From Bacteroidales bacterium (GTDB taxonomy: Bacteria > Bacteroidota > Bacteroidia > Bacteroidales > F082), in assembly GCA_017539045.1 (NCBI GenBank), contig JAFYHS010000021.1, forward strand, positions 43,952 to 107,951: a DNA stretch of 64,000 nucleotides, in the 5' to 3' direction. The notes beneath the pieces are model-generated. The model saw only the letters and a list, made by a program, of their open reading frames with translations, had not been told where the DNA came from and did not search any database. The first letter of the stretch is position 1. Every line of letters starts with the position of its first letter. This document shows positions 15,583 through 23,632 of the stretch, piece by piece. A program made the position numbers and the translations under genes.

Positions 15583-18225
15583 ATGCGATTGAGATATATT
15601 CCTTTACTACTGCTTACAGCACTGCTGGGATTTGGGAGTGTTGCCTTTGCCCAGATTCAAATTGGCGACGACCTCTCGGAGATCGATTATTCCAGCCCTC
15701 GCGAATATGAGATTGGCGGTATTGTCGTTGATGGCGCCAAATATGTCGACGGCTCCATGCTGAGCATGATTGCCGACTTGAGGGTGGGCAACACCATCAA
15801 GATTCCGGGCGACGACATCAGCCGTGCCATCCGCAAGATTTGGGAGCAGGGCCTGTTTGAGGATGTGTCAATCAATGCCACAAATTTTGTGGGCAACAAG
15901 GTGTTTCTGCAGATTTGTATCAAAGAGCGTCCCCGTGTCTCGAAGTTCTCTTTCAAAGGCATCAAAAAGAGCGAGGCCGATGACATCCGCAATAAGATCA
16001 ACCTGTCGCGTGGCGACATTGCCACCGACCACCTCCTGACGAAGACCACCCGCATTATCGAAGGCTATTATTTCGAGAAAGGCTATAACAACGTTGATAT
16101 CGATATCCAGCAAGTGGCCGACACCGCTCGCGAGAATTATATCGATATGCAGATCTATATCAACAAAGGGCCGAAAGTGAAGATTGGGAAGATCAACGTG
16201 ATGGGCAACGAACATCTCGCTGACGGGCAGATCCTGGCAGCCATGAAAGACACCAAGCAACGTGGTCATTTCGATCCGCTGTCGCCTCTGGGTCCCCTCG
16301 TGGTGAACACGGTGGCCGATGTGATCACGCTGAAGCCGCTGAGGGCCATCACGGGCGTGGAAGAATACTTCTACGACAACTATCGTCCGCGTATCTTCAA
16401 GGCTTCGAAGTTCCTCGAGAGCAATTACGTTGACGACAAGCAGCATATCATCGAGAAATACAATGCGAAAGGCTATCGTGATGCACGTATCGTCAGAGAT
16501 TCGGTCTACCGCATTGACGACAAGAACTTGGGTATCGACCTCGTCATCGACGAAGGCAACCGCTACCATTACCGCAACATCAACTGGACGGGCAACACCA
16601 AATACTCCGCCGAGACCCTCAATTCCATCTTGGGTATCAAGCCGGGCGACGTTTATAATAAGGAGCTGCTCGACAAGAACCTGAACTATAGCGAGACCAA
16701 CCTCGACATCAGTTCGCTGTATATGGACGACGGTTACCTCTTCTTCCGTGTCGACCCCGTGGAGGTGGCTGTGGATAACGACTCCATCGACCTGGAGATA
16801 CGTCTTACCGAAGGCAAGCAGGCCCGTATCAACAACGTGACGCTTATCGGTAATACCAAGACCTACGACCATGTGGTGCTGCGCGAACTGTACACCCGTC
16901 CGGGACAGCTCTACAGCCGTAGCGACGTCGTCCGTTCCATCCGCGAGCTGGCCACGTTGGGCTTCTTCAACCAGGAGAGCATCAAGCCCGATGTGCAGCC
17001 CAATTTCACCGACAACACTGTCGACATCATCTATTCCGTTGAGGAAGCCGCTGCCGACCAGATCCGTTTTTCGGCGGGTTATGGTGCTGGTTTCTTAATG
17101 TTGGAGGCAGGATTGCAGTTCTCCAACTTCTCGATGCGCAACATCTTCAACAAGAAGGCCTGGAGGCCTCTGCCCATGGGCGACGGCCAGAAGCTCTCAC
17201 TCAACGTCACCACTTATGGCACGCATTATATCTCCTATGGCCTCTCGTTCACGGAGCCTTGGCTGGGCGGCCGTAAGCCCAATGCTTTGACGGTTTCGCT
17301 CTACCAGTCCTATTACTCAAAATTTGTTGAAAGAACCTCCCCTGACTGGGGTTGGTTCAAGATGACGGGTGGCACCATCGGTTTGGGACGTCGTTTGACC
17401 TGGCCTGACGACTACTTCAGCCTGTATCAGGGCATCAATCTGAAACGTTATAATCTGAACAACTACCAAACCGGTTATCTGAATGTCGGCGACGGCAATG
17501 GCCAGTTCAACCTCATCAGCTACAACTTCGTCCTGTCGCGCAACTCGGTGAGCCAGCCCATCTATCCGCGCAACGGCTCCGAGTTCCAGCTGGGACTTGA
17601 GATCACACCGCCTTATTCCCTCCTTTCCAGTAAGGATTACAGCAGCCTCGAAGAGAACGAAAAATACAAGTGGATCGAGATGCACCGCTGGAGCTTCAAG
17701 GCAGCATGGTATACCGAACTCTACGACAAGCTCGTGATGATGACCCGTGTGCGCTTTGGCTATCTGGGCCACTTCAACAGTCAGATCGGTCCCACGCCGT
17801 TCCACCGTTACTATCTCGGTGGCGATGGCTTGAACAACATCTCCATGGACAGCCGTGAGTTGGTGGGTATGCGTGGTTACGGCAACAACGCCCTCACCCC
17901 GGGCTATTATAACAACTCCAGCTCGGGAGGCACGGGCGGTAACCTCATGACCAAGTACACCTTGGAGATGCGTTATCCGCTCTCGTTGAATCCGCAGGCC
18001 ACCATCTATGCCTTGACCTTCCTCGAGGCAGGTAACTGCTGGCTTGGCTTCGAAAACTTCAACCCCTTCGAAGTGAAACGCTCCGCAGGTCTCGGCGTAC
18101 GTATCTTCCTGCCTATGTTCGGCCTGTTGGGTCTCGACTGGGGCTATGGCTTCGACGACGTCTATGGTACCACGGGTGAGAACCACAGCCAGTTCCACTT
18201 CTCCATCGGCGGATCTATCGACTAA
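15583..18225 (+). CDS. bamA: Outer membrane protein assembly factor BamA
   Basis: BamA folds and inserts beta-barrel proteins in the outer membrane. The 880-aa protein has a signal peptide (MRLRYIPLLLLTALLGFGSVAFA) and a long POTRA region of about five repeats to about residue 440. Phrases such as IRKIWEQGLFEDVSI and GFFNQESIKPDV mark POTRA units. A C-terminal 16-strand-type barrel contains MRGYGNNALTPG, like the conserved VRGF loop motif of the family. ATG 15583 is preferred over TTG 15568. Followed by two ompH genes, whose chaperone products deliver its substrates. Confidence 0.95.
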   Translation: MRLRYIPLLLLTALLGFGSVAFAQIQIGDDLSEIDYSSPREYEIGGIVVDGAKYVDGSMLSMIADLRVGNTIKIPGDDISRAIRKIWEQGLFEDVSINATNFVGNKVFLQICIKERPRVSKFSFKGIKKSEADDIRNKINLSRGDIATDHLLTKTTRIIEGYYFEKGYNNVDIDIQQVADTARENYIDMQIYINKGPKVKIGKINVMGNEHLADGQILAAMKDTKQRGHFDPLSPLGPLVVNTVADVITLKPLRAITGVEEYFYDNYRPRIFKASKFLESNYVDDKQHIIEKYNAKGYRDARIVRDSVYRIDDKNLGIDLVIDEGNRYHYRNINWTGNTKYSAETLNSILGIKPGDVYNKELLDKNLNYSETNLDISSLYMDDGYLFFRVDPVEVAVDNDSIDLEIRLTEGKQARINNVTLIGNTKTYDHVVLRELYTRPGQLYSRSDVVRSIRELATLGFFNQESIKPDVQPNFTDNTVDIIYSVEEAAADQIRFSAGYGAGFLMLEAGLQFSNFSMRNIFNKKAWRPLPMGDGQKLSLNVTTYGTHYISYGLSFTEPWLGGRKPNALTVSLYQSYYSKFVERTSPDWGWFKMTGGTIGLGRRLTWPDDYFSLYQGINLKRYNLNNYQTGYLNVGDGNGQFNLISYNFVLSRNSVSQPIYPRNGSEFQLGLEITPPYSLLSSKDYSSLEENEKYKWIEMHRWSFKAAWYTELYDKLVMMTRVRFGYLGHFNSQIGPTPFHRYYLGGDGLNNISMDSRELVGMRGYGNNALTPGYYNNSSSGGTGGNLMTKYTLEMRYPLSLNPQATIYALTFLEAGNCWLGFENFNPFEVKRSAGLGVRIFLPMFGLLGLDWGYGFDDVYGTTGENHSQFHFSIGGSID

Positions 18226-18232
18226 AGGCGAA

Positions 18233-18257
18233 GGTCCCTGAGCCCGTCGAAGGGCCG
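18233..18257. repeat. GGTCCCTGAGCC-type repeat, copy 1
   Basis: A 25-bp unit beginning GGTCCCTGAGCC and ending GTCGAAGGGCCG, just after the bamA stop. Near-identical units are at 20758-20782 and, inverted, at 49207-49231. A dispersed intergenic repeat family. Confidence 0.8.
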
Positions 18258-18335
18258 ACTTATTATAGGCCGTTCTAATTTTGGAACGATTATTGATATA
18301 GCAAACAAGAAAGCAATTAGAAATACTATAAGACA

Positions 18336-18977
18336 ATGAAAACATTTAAAGCTTTGATTTTGACCGCTGCCTTGGTGTGTGGCGGTATCATGACTGCCAA
18401 CGCACAGCTTGGCGGTGGACAGAAGATCGTCTATGTGGATTCGGAATACATCATGGAAAACATTCCGGAATACGGCGACGCTCAGGAAGAGTTGAATTCC
18501 CTCTCGACGAAATGGCAGAACGAGGTGAAGGCCTTGTATGACAAGGTGTCGGAGATGTACAGCAAGTATCAGACCGAGATGCTCCTGCTTTCTGAGGACC
18601 AGAAGCGCGCCCGCGAGCAGGCCATCATCGACAAGGAACAGGAAGCCAAGAACCTGCAGATGCAGTATTTCGGCGCCGAAGGCCAGCTCTATCAAAAACG
18701 CACTGAGTTGATCCAGCCTATCCAAGAGAAGATCTACACTGCCATGAAGGAAGTGGCTCAGTCAAAGAATTACGCCTTCGTGCTCGACCTGGCCTCAGGC
18801 ACCTCGGTGCTCTATGCCAACGACAAGAACGACATCAGCGACGACGTGCTCGACCAGCTTGGTAACGTGATGCAGACCGTGCGCCGTGAAGACCGCCGCA
18901 AGGCTACCAACGCTATGGGTGGCTCAACGGGTGGCAGCACCGGTGGCAGATCCGGCAACGTGAAACCTAGGAAATAA
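18336..18977 (+). CDS. OmpH/Skp family periplasmic chaperone, copy 1
   Basis: A 213-aa exported protein with signal peptide ending near residue 22 (MTANAQ) and a long alpha-helical, charged region typical of Skp's tentacles. The segment QKIVYVDSEYIMENIPEYGDAQEEL matches the family's N-terminal strand. Skp-like chaperones hold unfolded outer-membrane proteins in the periplasm for BamA. The C-terminus has a glycine/serine/threonine-rich tail (residues about 192-213), absent from copy 2. A TAATTTTG box at 18276-18283 may give it its own promoter downstream of bamA. Confidence 0.9.
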   Translation: MKTFKALILTAALVCGGIMTANAQLGGGQKIVYVDSEYIMENIPEYGDAQEELNSLSTKWQNEVKALYDKVSEMYSKYQTEMLLLSEDQKRAREQAIIDKEQEAKNLQMQYFGAEGQLYQKRTELIQPIQEKIYTAMKEVAQSKNYAFVLDLASGTSVLYANDKNDISDDVLDQLGNVMQTVRREDRRKATNAMGGSTGGSTGGRSGNVKPRK

Positions 18978-19011
18978 TGCCGCTTAAGGCAATGGAATGC
19001 AAAAAAAACCG

Positions 19012-19019
19012 TATCTTTG
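19012..19019 (+). promoter_or_regulatory. Predicted -7 box for ompH copy 2
   Basis: TATCTTTG, a TAnnTTTG match, 49 bases before ATG 19069. It excludes the longer frame beginning at 18997. Confidence 0.55.
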
Positions 19020-19068
19020 CAGCTTGATTCGCATAAAAAAGAGAGTTAAATTATTAAAATTCAATAAA

Positions 19069-19584
19069 ATGAACAAATTATTCAAAGTTATGTTCTTGGG
19101 TGTGGCCCTCTTCGTGATGAGTGGTATTGCCAATGCTCAAGTGAAGATCGCACACGTCAACACGGCTGAAATCCTCGATGCCATGCCTGACAAAGCCAAG
19201 GCTGAGAAGAGCTTGGAGAAGTACTATGGTGAGTTGCAGAGCCAACTCGAGACCATGGCCAAGGAATATCAGACCAAGATGCAAGACTACGAGGCCAACC
19301 AAGCCACTATGTCGAACCTGGTGAAGCAGTCGAAGGAAAAGGAAATCGTCGACCTGCAGACTCGTATCACCCAGTTCCAGGCTAACGCTGAGAACGAATT
19401 CGAAAACAAGCGCGCCGAGCTTCTGAAGCCTATCCTCGATAAGATCCAGAACGCCATCAACGCCGTGGGTAAGGAGAAGGGTTACACCTATATGCTTGAC
19501 CTCGCGACGGGCGCTGCCGTTTATGTTGGCGACAATGCCATTGATGCCACCAAGGATGTGAAGTCCAAACTCGGTATCAAATAA
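19069..19584 (+). CDS. OmpH/Skp family periplasmic chaperone, copy 2
   Basis: A 171-aa exported Skp-like chaperone, paralogous to the preceding gene. The signal peptide ends at ANAQ (MNKLFKVMFLGVALFVMSGIANAQ). The mature protein starts VKIAHVNTAEILDAMPDKAKA and is then mostly helical and coiled-coil, with a conserved end (MLDLATGAAVYVGDNAID). Tandem skp/ompH genes after bamA are common in Bacteroidota. The open frame extends upstream to 18997, but those residues are basic and lie across the promoter box, so ATG 19069 is chosen. A strong hairpin terminator follows. Confidence 0.93.
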   Translation: MNKLFKVMFLGVALFVMSGIANAQVKIAHVNTAEILDAMPDKAKAEKSLEKYYGELQSQLETMAKEYQTKMQDYEANQATMSNLVKQSKEKEIVDLQTRITQFQANAENEFENKRAELLKPILDKIQNAINAVGKEKGYTYMLDLATGAAVYVGDNAIDATKDVKSKLGIK

Positions 19585-19600
19585 TAACGGTTAAACAATG

Positions 19601-19635
19601 AAAAAAAGCCGACTCATTTGAGCCGGCTTTTTTTG
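19601..19635. terminator. Bidirectional terminator between ompH and the VOC gene
   Basis: An A-run, a stem GCCGACTCA/TGAGCCGGC (19608-19616 with 19619-19627, one mismatch) and a T-run. It serves both convergent transcripts. Confidence 0.85.
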
Positions 19636-20703
19636 TTATTTGATGCTCTCGCGCTTGACTTTCGCGAAGCGTAGCAGCTTCAGTATGCCCAAAGGCTTGT
19701 AGTCGTCTTTGTTGGCCAGGTTGAGATAGAGCCCGAACTTCTTCGCGATCGGGATCTTGAAGGTCTCGACGAACTCAATGAGGGTGCCGTCGGGGTCTTC
19801 CACGTAAGTGAAATGGCCGTTGGCATCGCCCATGTCGAAATCAACGCCACTATCGCAAACGAAAGGATGTCCCATGAGCTCGGCTTCCTCTTGCACGGCG
19901 CTCATGTTGCGCACGTCGAAGCAGAGGTGGATGAAGCCGGGGTCGCCCCAATAACGGCCTTCATAGAGCTTTTTGCCGGGGCCATCGACGCTTTGGATGA
20001 GCTCGAGGTGCGACGTGCCCATGATGCGGCTCAACGGTCCTTCGATGGGCTTGCTGCGTTGGAGGATGACACGGCGCAACCTTCCTTCACCGCCAGGGAG
20101 ACATTTCAGGTCGTCGAAGACGCCGGTCTGGTCGAAGACCACCTTGTCGTATTCCAACAGCTGCGTATAGAAGGGGAGGGAGCGCTCGATGTCGCTCACG
20201 CCGATGACGGCACCGTTGGCACCGCCCGTGGTCTTCTTCTCGTTGATGAAGACGTAGTCGTCTTGCTCAAGCTGGAAGAGGTTGCCATAGGGGTCTTTCA
20301 TGAAGAACTCTTTCTGTCCGGCCGGCGAGGTCGTGACAGGGCTGATGACGTCAAGGCCTTTATTAATGAAGGTGTTGTAGGCCGTTTCGATGTCGGGGGT
20401 CTTCACCTTGGCGATGAGGATGCCGAGGTCGCCCAAACGAACAGGCTCTTTCAGGTAGTTGAGTTCACGCCCTTTGGGTTGCCATATCTCGAAGCCGCCG
20501 CCGCCACGGATGTTGACGGCGATGCCCGAACGACGCGGCTGGGGCTTGCCGCCTGTGTAGGGGAGCATACGCTCCGCCACGCCTTCGTCGTCGACGATCT
20601 TGACCTCGAAGCCGAAGTTGTCGTAATACCATTTCCAGGCCTCCACGAAGTCGTTGACTCCGATGCCCACTTGCTGTATGCCGCAGATAACTTTTTCTTT
20701 CAT
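19636..20703 (-). CDS. Two-domain VOC (glyoxalase/HPPD-like) protein
   Basis: A 355-aa protein made of two vicinal-oxygen-chelate units, about residues 5-150 and 165-315. The second unit keeps the usual metal-ligand positions: H in SHLELIQSV, H in FIHLCFDV and E in LIEFVETF. The first unit begins GIQQVGIGV, with Q where a histidine ligand is often found. The layout resembles 4-hydroxyphenylpyruvate dioxygenase, but the sequence is not a clear HPPD and the reaction is unknown. It is transcribed with the SDR upstream (87-bp gap carrying a repeat pair), next to the SPT-like gene. A role in lipid or amino-acid metabolism is possible but not shown. Confidence 0.75.
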   Translation of the reverse strand: MKEKVICGIQQVGIGVNDFVEAWKWYYDNFGFEVKIVDDEGVAERMLPYTGGKPQPRRSGIAVNIRGGGGFEIWQPKGRELNYLKEPVRLGDLGILIAKVKTPDIETAYNTFINKGLDVISPVTTSPAGQKEFFMKDPYGNLFQLEQDDYVFINEKKTTGGANGAVIGVSDIERSLPFYTQLLEYDKVVFDQTGVFDDLKCLPGGEGRLRRVILQRSKPIEGPLSRIMGTSHLELIQSVDGPGKKLYEGRYWGDPGFIHLCFDVRNMSAVQEEAELMGHPFVCDSGVDFDMGDANGHFTYVEDPDGTLIEFVETFKIPIAKKFGLYLNLANKDDYKPLGILKLLRFAKVKRESIK

Positions 20704-20725
20704 GGGTGTTCTTTTTATGTCGGCG

Positions 20726-20782
20726 TTTCGACAGGCTCAACGACCTTAGCTTATGCAGGTCCCTGAGCCTGTCGAAGGGCCG
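20726..20782. repeat. GGTCCCTGAGCC-type repeats, inverted pair (copies 2a/2b)
   Basis: TTTCGACAGGCTCA at 20726-20739 is the inverse of the core of the unit at 20758-20782, so the pair can form a 13-bp stem (20727-20739 with 20764-20776). It lies between the SDR and VOC genes. The same unit occurs at 18233 and 49207. Confidence 0.85.
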
Positions 20783-20790
20783 TCCTTAAT

Positions 20791-21582
20791 TTATGTCGCT
20801 GAAATTTTTCTCGATAGTTTATAATACAAAGGTAAGCAATACTTATGGATGTACGCCATCAGTAGTTCGGTGCGACCGATGAGTTTACGGTGCTTCTGCC
20901 GCTTGATGGCACGTACGGCGATGGCACCACATTTGTCGACATCTAGGCCGTTGGCTTGTCCCGCGTCCATCTTGGCGTGGGCCGTGCCATCGCCCATCAG
21001 CGCGCTCTTGCTGATTTGCGTGTTGATACGGCCGGGGATGAGGAAGGTGACGTTGATGTTGTCATATTCCAATTCCAACGACTCGTAGAAGCCGAACAAG
21101 GCGTGTTTGGCGGCGCAATAGGCCGAACGCAACGGGAAACCGAACAGACCCGACAGGGAAGTGGTCACGCTGAACTGCACGTGCTCCTTGGCCTTGATCA
21201 TCTCCTTGAATTTCTTCACGAGATAGACACCGCTCATGAAGTCGATTTTCAGGATTTTCTCGTCGACGCTGAAATCGGTGTCCAAGGCCTTCTCGCGCTG
21301 TGAGATGCCTGCGTTGAGCACGAAGAGGTCGATGCTCAGGCCTTGCCCTATGACGTAGTCGTAAAGGCGGTCGATGGAGGCGTAGTCGTCTAACTGCGTC
21401 TCGATGGCATAGGCCCTCACGCCCAGCTGCTCGCAGAGTCCCTTGGTCTTGTTGAGGTCGTCAATGCCCAAGCCTGTCAGCACGAGGTGGCAGCCTTCCT
21501 GCGCCAGATGAAGCGCGATGCTCTGCCCGATGCCTGTGCCTCCTCCAGTGACGAGGGCGGTTTTGTCTTTGAGGTTTAACAT
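20791..21582 (-). CDS. Short-chain dehydrogenase/reductase
   Basis: A 263-aa SDR. The Rossmann motif TGGGTGIG is at residues 12-19, NAG at 90-92, and the catalytic pair Y155-xxx-K159 (SAYCAAKH) with an upstream serine (TTSLSG), so it should be active with NAD(P)H. It ends in a basic, hydrophobic tail (YIHKYCLPLYYKLSRK) that may contact the membrane. It is divergent from a serine-palmitoyltransferase-like gene. A 3-ketosphinganine reductase would be the next pathway step, so that role is an attractive inference, but the SDR fold alone does not fix the substrate. The expected sphingolipid genes may also lie elsewhere. Confidence 0.8.
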   Translation of the reverse strand: MLNLKDKTALVTGGGTGIGQSIALHLAQEGCHLVLTGLGIDDLNKTKGLCEQLGVRAYAIETQLDDYASIDRLYDYVIGQGLSIDLFVLNAGISQREKALDTDFSVDEKILKIDFMSGVYLVKKFKEMIKAKEHVQFSVTTSLSGLFGFPLRSAYCAAKHALFGFYESLELEYDNINVTFLIPGRINTQISKSALMGDGTAHAKMDAGQANGLDVDKCGAIAVRAIKRQKHRKLIGRTELLMAYIHKYCLPLYYKLSRKISAT

Positions 21583-21601
21583 AAGATTTGTTTCTACGCT
21601 G

Positions 21602-21609
21602 CAAAGATA
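21602..21609 (-). promoter_or_regulatory. Predicted -7 box for the SDR gene
   Basis: Minus-strand TATCTTTG, 19 bases upstream of the SDR start codon. Confidence 0.55.
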
Positions 21610-21648
21610 AAAATAATTCCTTCATGTTGGGATAATCAATATATTTAC

Positions 21649-21656
21649 TAATTTTG
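21649..21656 (+). promoter_or_regulatory. Predicted -7 box for the SPT-like gene
   Basis: TAATTTTG, with GTTG 19 bases upstream as a weak -33 element. The resulting leader (from about 21661) contains the palindrome 21681-21699 and the heptamer repeat array before the ATG. Confidence 0.5.
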
Positions 21657-21680
21657 TGGCATCAATCATCATGGTTGAAA

Positions 21681-21733
21681 GGGCAGACATTGTCTGCCCC
21701 AACTCTAAACTCTAAACTTTAAACTCTAAACTA
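21681..21733. repeat. Palindrome plus CTCTAAA heptamer array in SPT-like leader
   Basis: GGGCAGACA (21681-21689) and TGTCTGCCC (21691-21699) form a perfect hairpin. It is followed by four to five copies of an ACTCTAA-type 7-bp unit up to about 21733, three bases before the ATG at 21737. The dprA gene has the same kind of array at the same place. Confidence 0.8.
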
Positions 21734-21736
21734 AAT

Positions 21737-22996
21737 ATGGACATTTTCGAAAGAATATCAAAGGATTCCGGTGGCCCGATTGGGCAATACCGCGAACGCG
21801 CCGACGGTTATTTTGCATTCCCTCGTCTGGAAGGCGAACTGGGACCGCGCATGACCTTCAACGGCAGGGAGGTGCTCTGCTGGAGCTTGAACAACTATCT
21901 GGGTCTGGCCAACCACCCCGAGATTCGTCGCGTGGATGCCGAAGCCGCTGCCAAATACGGCCTCGCCGCCCCCATGGGCGCTCGTATGATGACGGGCCAC
22001 ACCCGCATGCACGAGCATTTCGAGCATGAACTGGCCGACTTCGAGAAGAAGGAAGCCGCCTACCTCTTCAATTTCGGCTACCAAGGCATTGTGTCGACCA
22101 TCGACACGCTGACCAGCCCCCACGATGTGATCGTCTACGACAACGAAGCCCATGCCTGTCTGCTCGATGGTATCCGCCTGCACATCGGCAACAAATACAA
22201 ATATCGTCACAACGATATGACCGACCTCGAGAAGAAGCTGAAGGTCGCCACTGAGGTGGTGGCCAAGACGGGTGGCGGCATCCTCGTCATCACCGAGGGC
22301 GTGTATGGCATGACGGGCGCCTTGGGCGACCTCGCCGGCATCGTGGCCCTGAAGAAGAAATACAGCTTCCGTATCCTCATCGACGACGCCCACGGTTTCG
22401 GCGTGATGGGTCCCAGCGGCCGCGGTACCTCCGAGCACTTCGGCGTGATGGACGACATCGACATCTACATCGGTGCCTATGCCAAGGCCATGGCCATCAT
22501 CGGCGGCTTCGTGGCTGGCCCGAAATACGTGATTGAATATTTGCGCTACAACATGCGTTCGCAGATGTATGCCAAGAGCCTGCCGCTGGCCATCGTCGAA
22601 GGCTGCGAGAAGCGTCTCGAGATCATCCGCAGCGCCGAGGGCGATGCCCTTCGTGCCCAGCTGTGGAAGGTGACCCGTGCCTTGCAGAAGGGTTTCCGCG
22701 ACCTGGGCTTCGACATCGGTCCCGCCGAGGCATGCGTGACGCCGGTGCACGTGCAGGGCGACGTGGTTCAGGCCACCAATATCGCCATGGACCTGCGCGA
22801 GAACTACAAGATCTTCTGCTCGGTCATCACCTATCCCGTCATCCCCAAGGGCATGATCATCTTCCGCATCATCCCGACGGCAGCCCACACCATGGACGAC
22901 GTCAACTACACGTTGAACGCCTTCGCCGAGGTGCGGCAGAAGCTCGACAAGGGCTACTACGACGGCACTGAGGTCCCGAATATGAGGATCGAATAA
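21737..22996 (+). CDS. Serine palmitoyltransferase-like PLP enzyme (alpha-oxoamine synthase family)
   Basis: A 419-aa PLP-dependent enzyme of the alpha-oxoamine synthase group, which condenses an acyl-CoA with an amino acid and releases CO2. The predicted PLP lysine is K250 in GAYAKAMAIIGGFVAG. Other family marks are SLNNYLGLANHPE, the D-x-A/H pair in LIDDAHGFGVMG and TEGVYGM. In Bacteroidota the close relatives are serine palmitoyltransferases, the first step of sphingolipid synthesis. The alternative, glycine C-acetyltransferase, cannot be excluded. The gene is divergent from an SDR and is followed by a terminator and a MarR regulator. Its leader is unusually repeat-rich. Confidence 0.78.
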   Translation: MDIFERISKDSGGPIGQYRERADGYFAFPRLEGELGPRMTFNGREVLCWSLNNYLGLANHPEIRRVDAEAAAKYGLAAPMGARMMTGHTRMHEHFEHELADFEKKEAAYLFNFGYQGIVSTIDTLTSPHDVIVYDNEAHACLLDGIRLHIGNKYKYRHNDMTDLEKKLKVATEVVAKTGGGILVITEGVYGMTGALGDLAGIVALKKKYSFRILIDDAHGFGVMGPSGRGTSEHFGVMDDIDIYIGAYAKAMAIIGGFVAGPKYVIEYLRYNMRSQMYAKSLPLAIVEGCEKRLEIIRSAEGDALRAQLWKVTRALQKGFRDLGFDIGPAEACVTPVHVQGDVVQATNIAMDLRENYKIFCSVITYPVIPKGMIIFRIIPTAAHTMDDVNYTLNAFAEVRQKLDKGYYDGTEVPNMRIE

Positions 22997-23014
22997 TCGT
23001 CACCAATAGCAAGT

Positions 23015-23043
23015 AAAAGAGCGGCATAGCCGCTCTTTTTTTG
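23015..23043 (+). terminator. Terminator after the SPT-like gene
   Basis: GAGCGGC (23019-23025) pairs with GCCGCTC (23029-23035), with A's before and eight T's after it. The last T-run also supplies the TTTG -33 element of the next promoter. Confidence 0.9.
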
Positions 23044-23071
23044 CATCATCCAAATATTATCCCTATATTTG
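23040..23071 (+). promoter_or_regulatory. Full Bacteroidota promoter of the MarR gene
   Basis: TTTG (23040-23043), 20 bases, then TATATTTG (23064-23071). This is the clearest full match in the window to the -33/-7 consensus TTTG-N19..21-TAnnTTTG. Confidence 0.7.
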
Positions 23072-23110
23072 CACTTTCATAAAGCAAGATAATCCCAAAA
23101 ACTGGATAAT

Positions 23111-23533
23111 ATGATACTCGTAAAACAAGCAGGTGTTTATGTCAACATCTTGAATTGCAAGCTTAAGAAGTACCTTGCAGAAGTCTTCAAGAAGAACAAT
23201 GTCAACCTGACGGCGGAGCAATACCTCGTCATGGATACCCTGTGGAACGAAGGCACGCTTACTCAACAAGAGATCGCTTTCATCATCCAAAAGGACAAGA
23301 ACTCGGTCACCCAGTTTATCGACAACCTGGAGAAGAAAGGCCTCGTCGCCCGCTCCGTGTCGAAAGAAGACCGCCGTGTGAACAACATTGTCGTGACCAA
23401 AGAAGGCATGGCACTCAAGGACTCCACCAAGCAGCTGGCCATCGAAACGATGAACAAGGCGCTCGAGGGCATACCGGAAAAGGATGTGCTCGTCTTTGTG
23501 GACGTGCTGAAGAAAGTCTGTGCCAATATTTGA
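23111..23533 (+). CDS. MarR family transcriptional regulator
   Basis: A 140-aa winged-helix regulator. The recognition region reads TLTQQEIAFIIQKDKNSVTQFIDNLEKKGLVAR, followed by the wing SVSKEDRRVNNIVVTKEG, both standard for MarR. Such proteins usually repress nearby genes and release DNA on binding a small aromatic or lipophilic ligand. Here it follows the SPT-like gene and has its own consensus promoter, so it is not co-transcribed. It might regulate the lipid genes or itself. The ligand is unknown. Confidence 0.93.
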   Translation: MILVKQAGVYVNILNCKLKKYLAEVFKKNNVNLTAEQYLVMDTLWNEGTLTQQEIAFIIQKDKNSVTQFIDNLEKKGLVARSVSKEDRRVNNIVVTKEGMALKDSTKQLAIETMNKALEGIPEKDVLVFVDVLKKVCANI

Positions 23534-23604
23534 CAGTTTTCAAGGTTCTTATGGCATTTGGTATGATAATTGGTTGAAAAACCACGTAAAAAAAGTGAAA
23601 TACA

Positions 23605-23612
23605 TATTTTTG
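23605..23612 (+). promoter_or_regulatory. Predicted -7 box for the lipoprotein gene at 23633
   Basis: TATTTTTG, 20 bases before ATG 23633. It rejects the longer frame beginning TTG 23570. Confidence 0.5.
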
Positions 23613-23632
23613 TTCCTCAATTTTTCAATGAA

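Noticed and set aside
15868-16872. A 334-residue minus-strand open frame within bamA
   Set aside because: Antisense to the POTRA-coding part of bamA; the sequence shows no recognisable protein features.
19636-20703. Calling the VOC gene 4-hydroxyphenylpyruvate dioxygenase
   Set aside because: Layout is similar, but the first domain lacks a typical ligand and no tyrosine-degradation gene is nearby, so only the fold is claimed.
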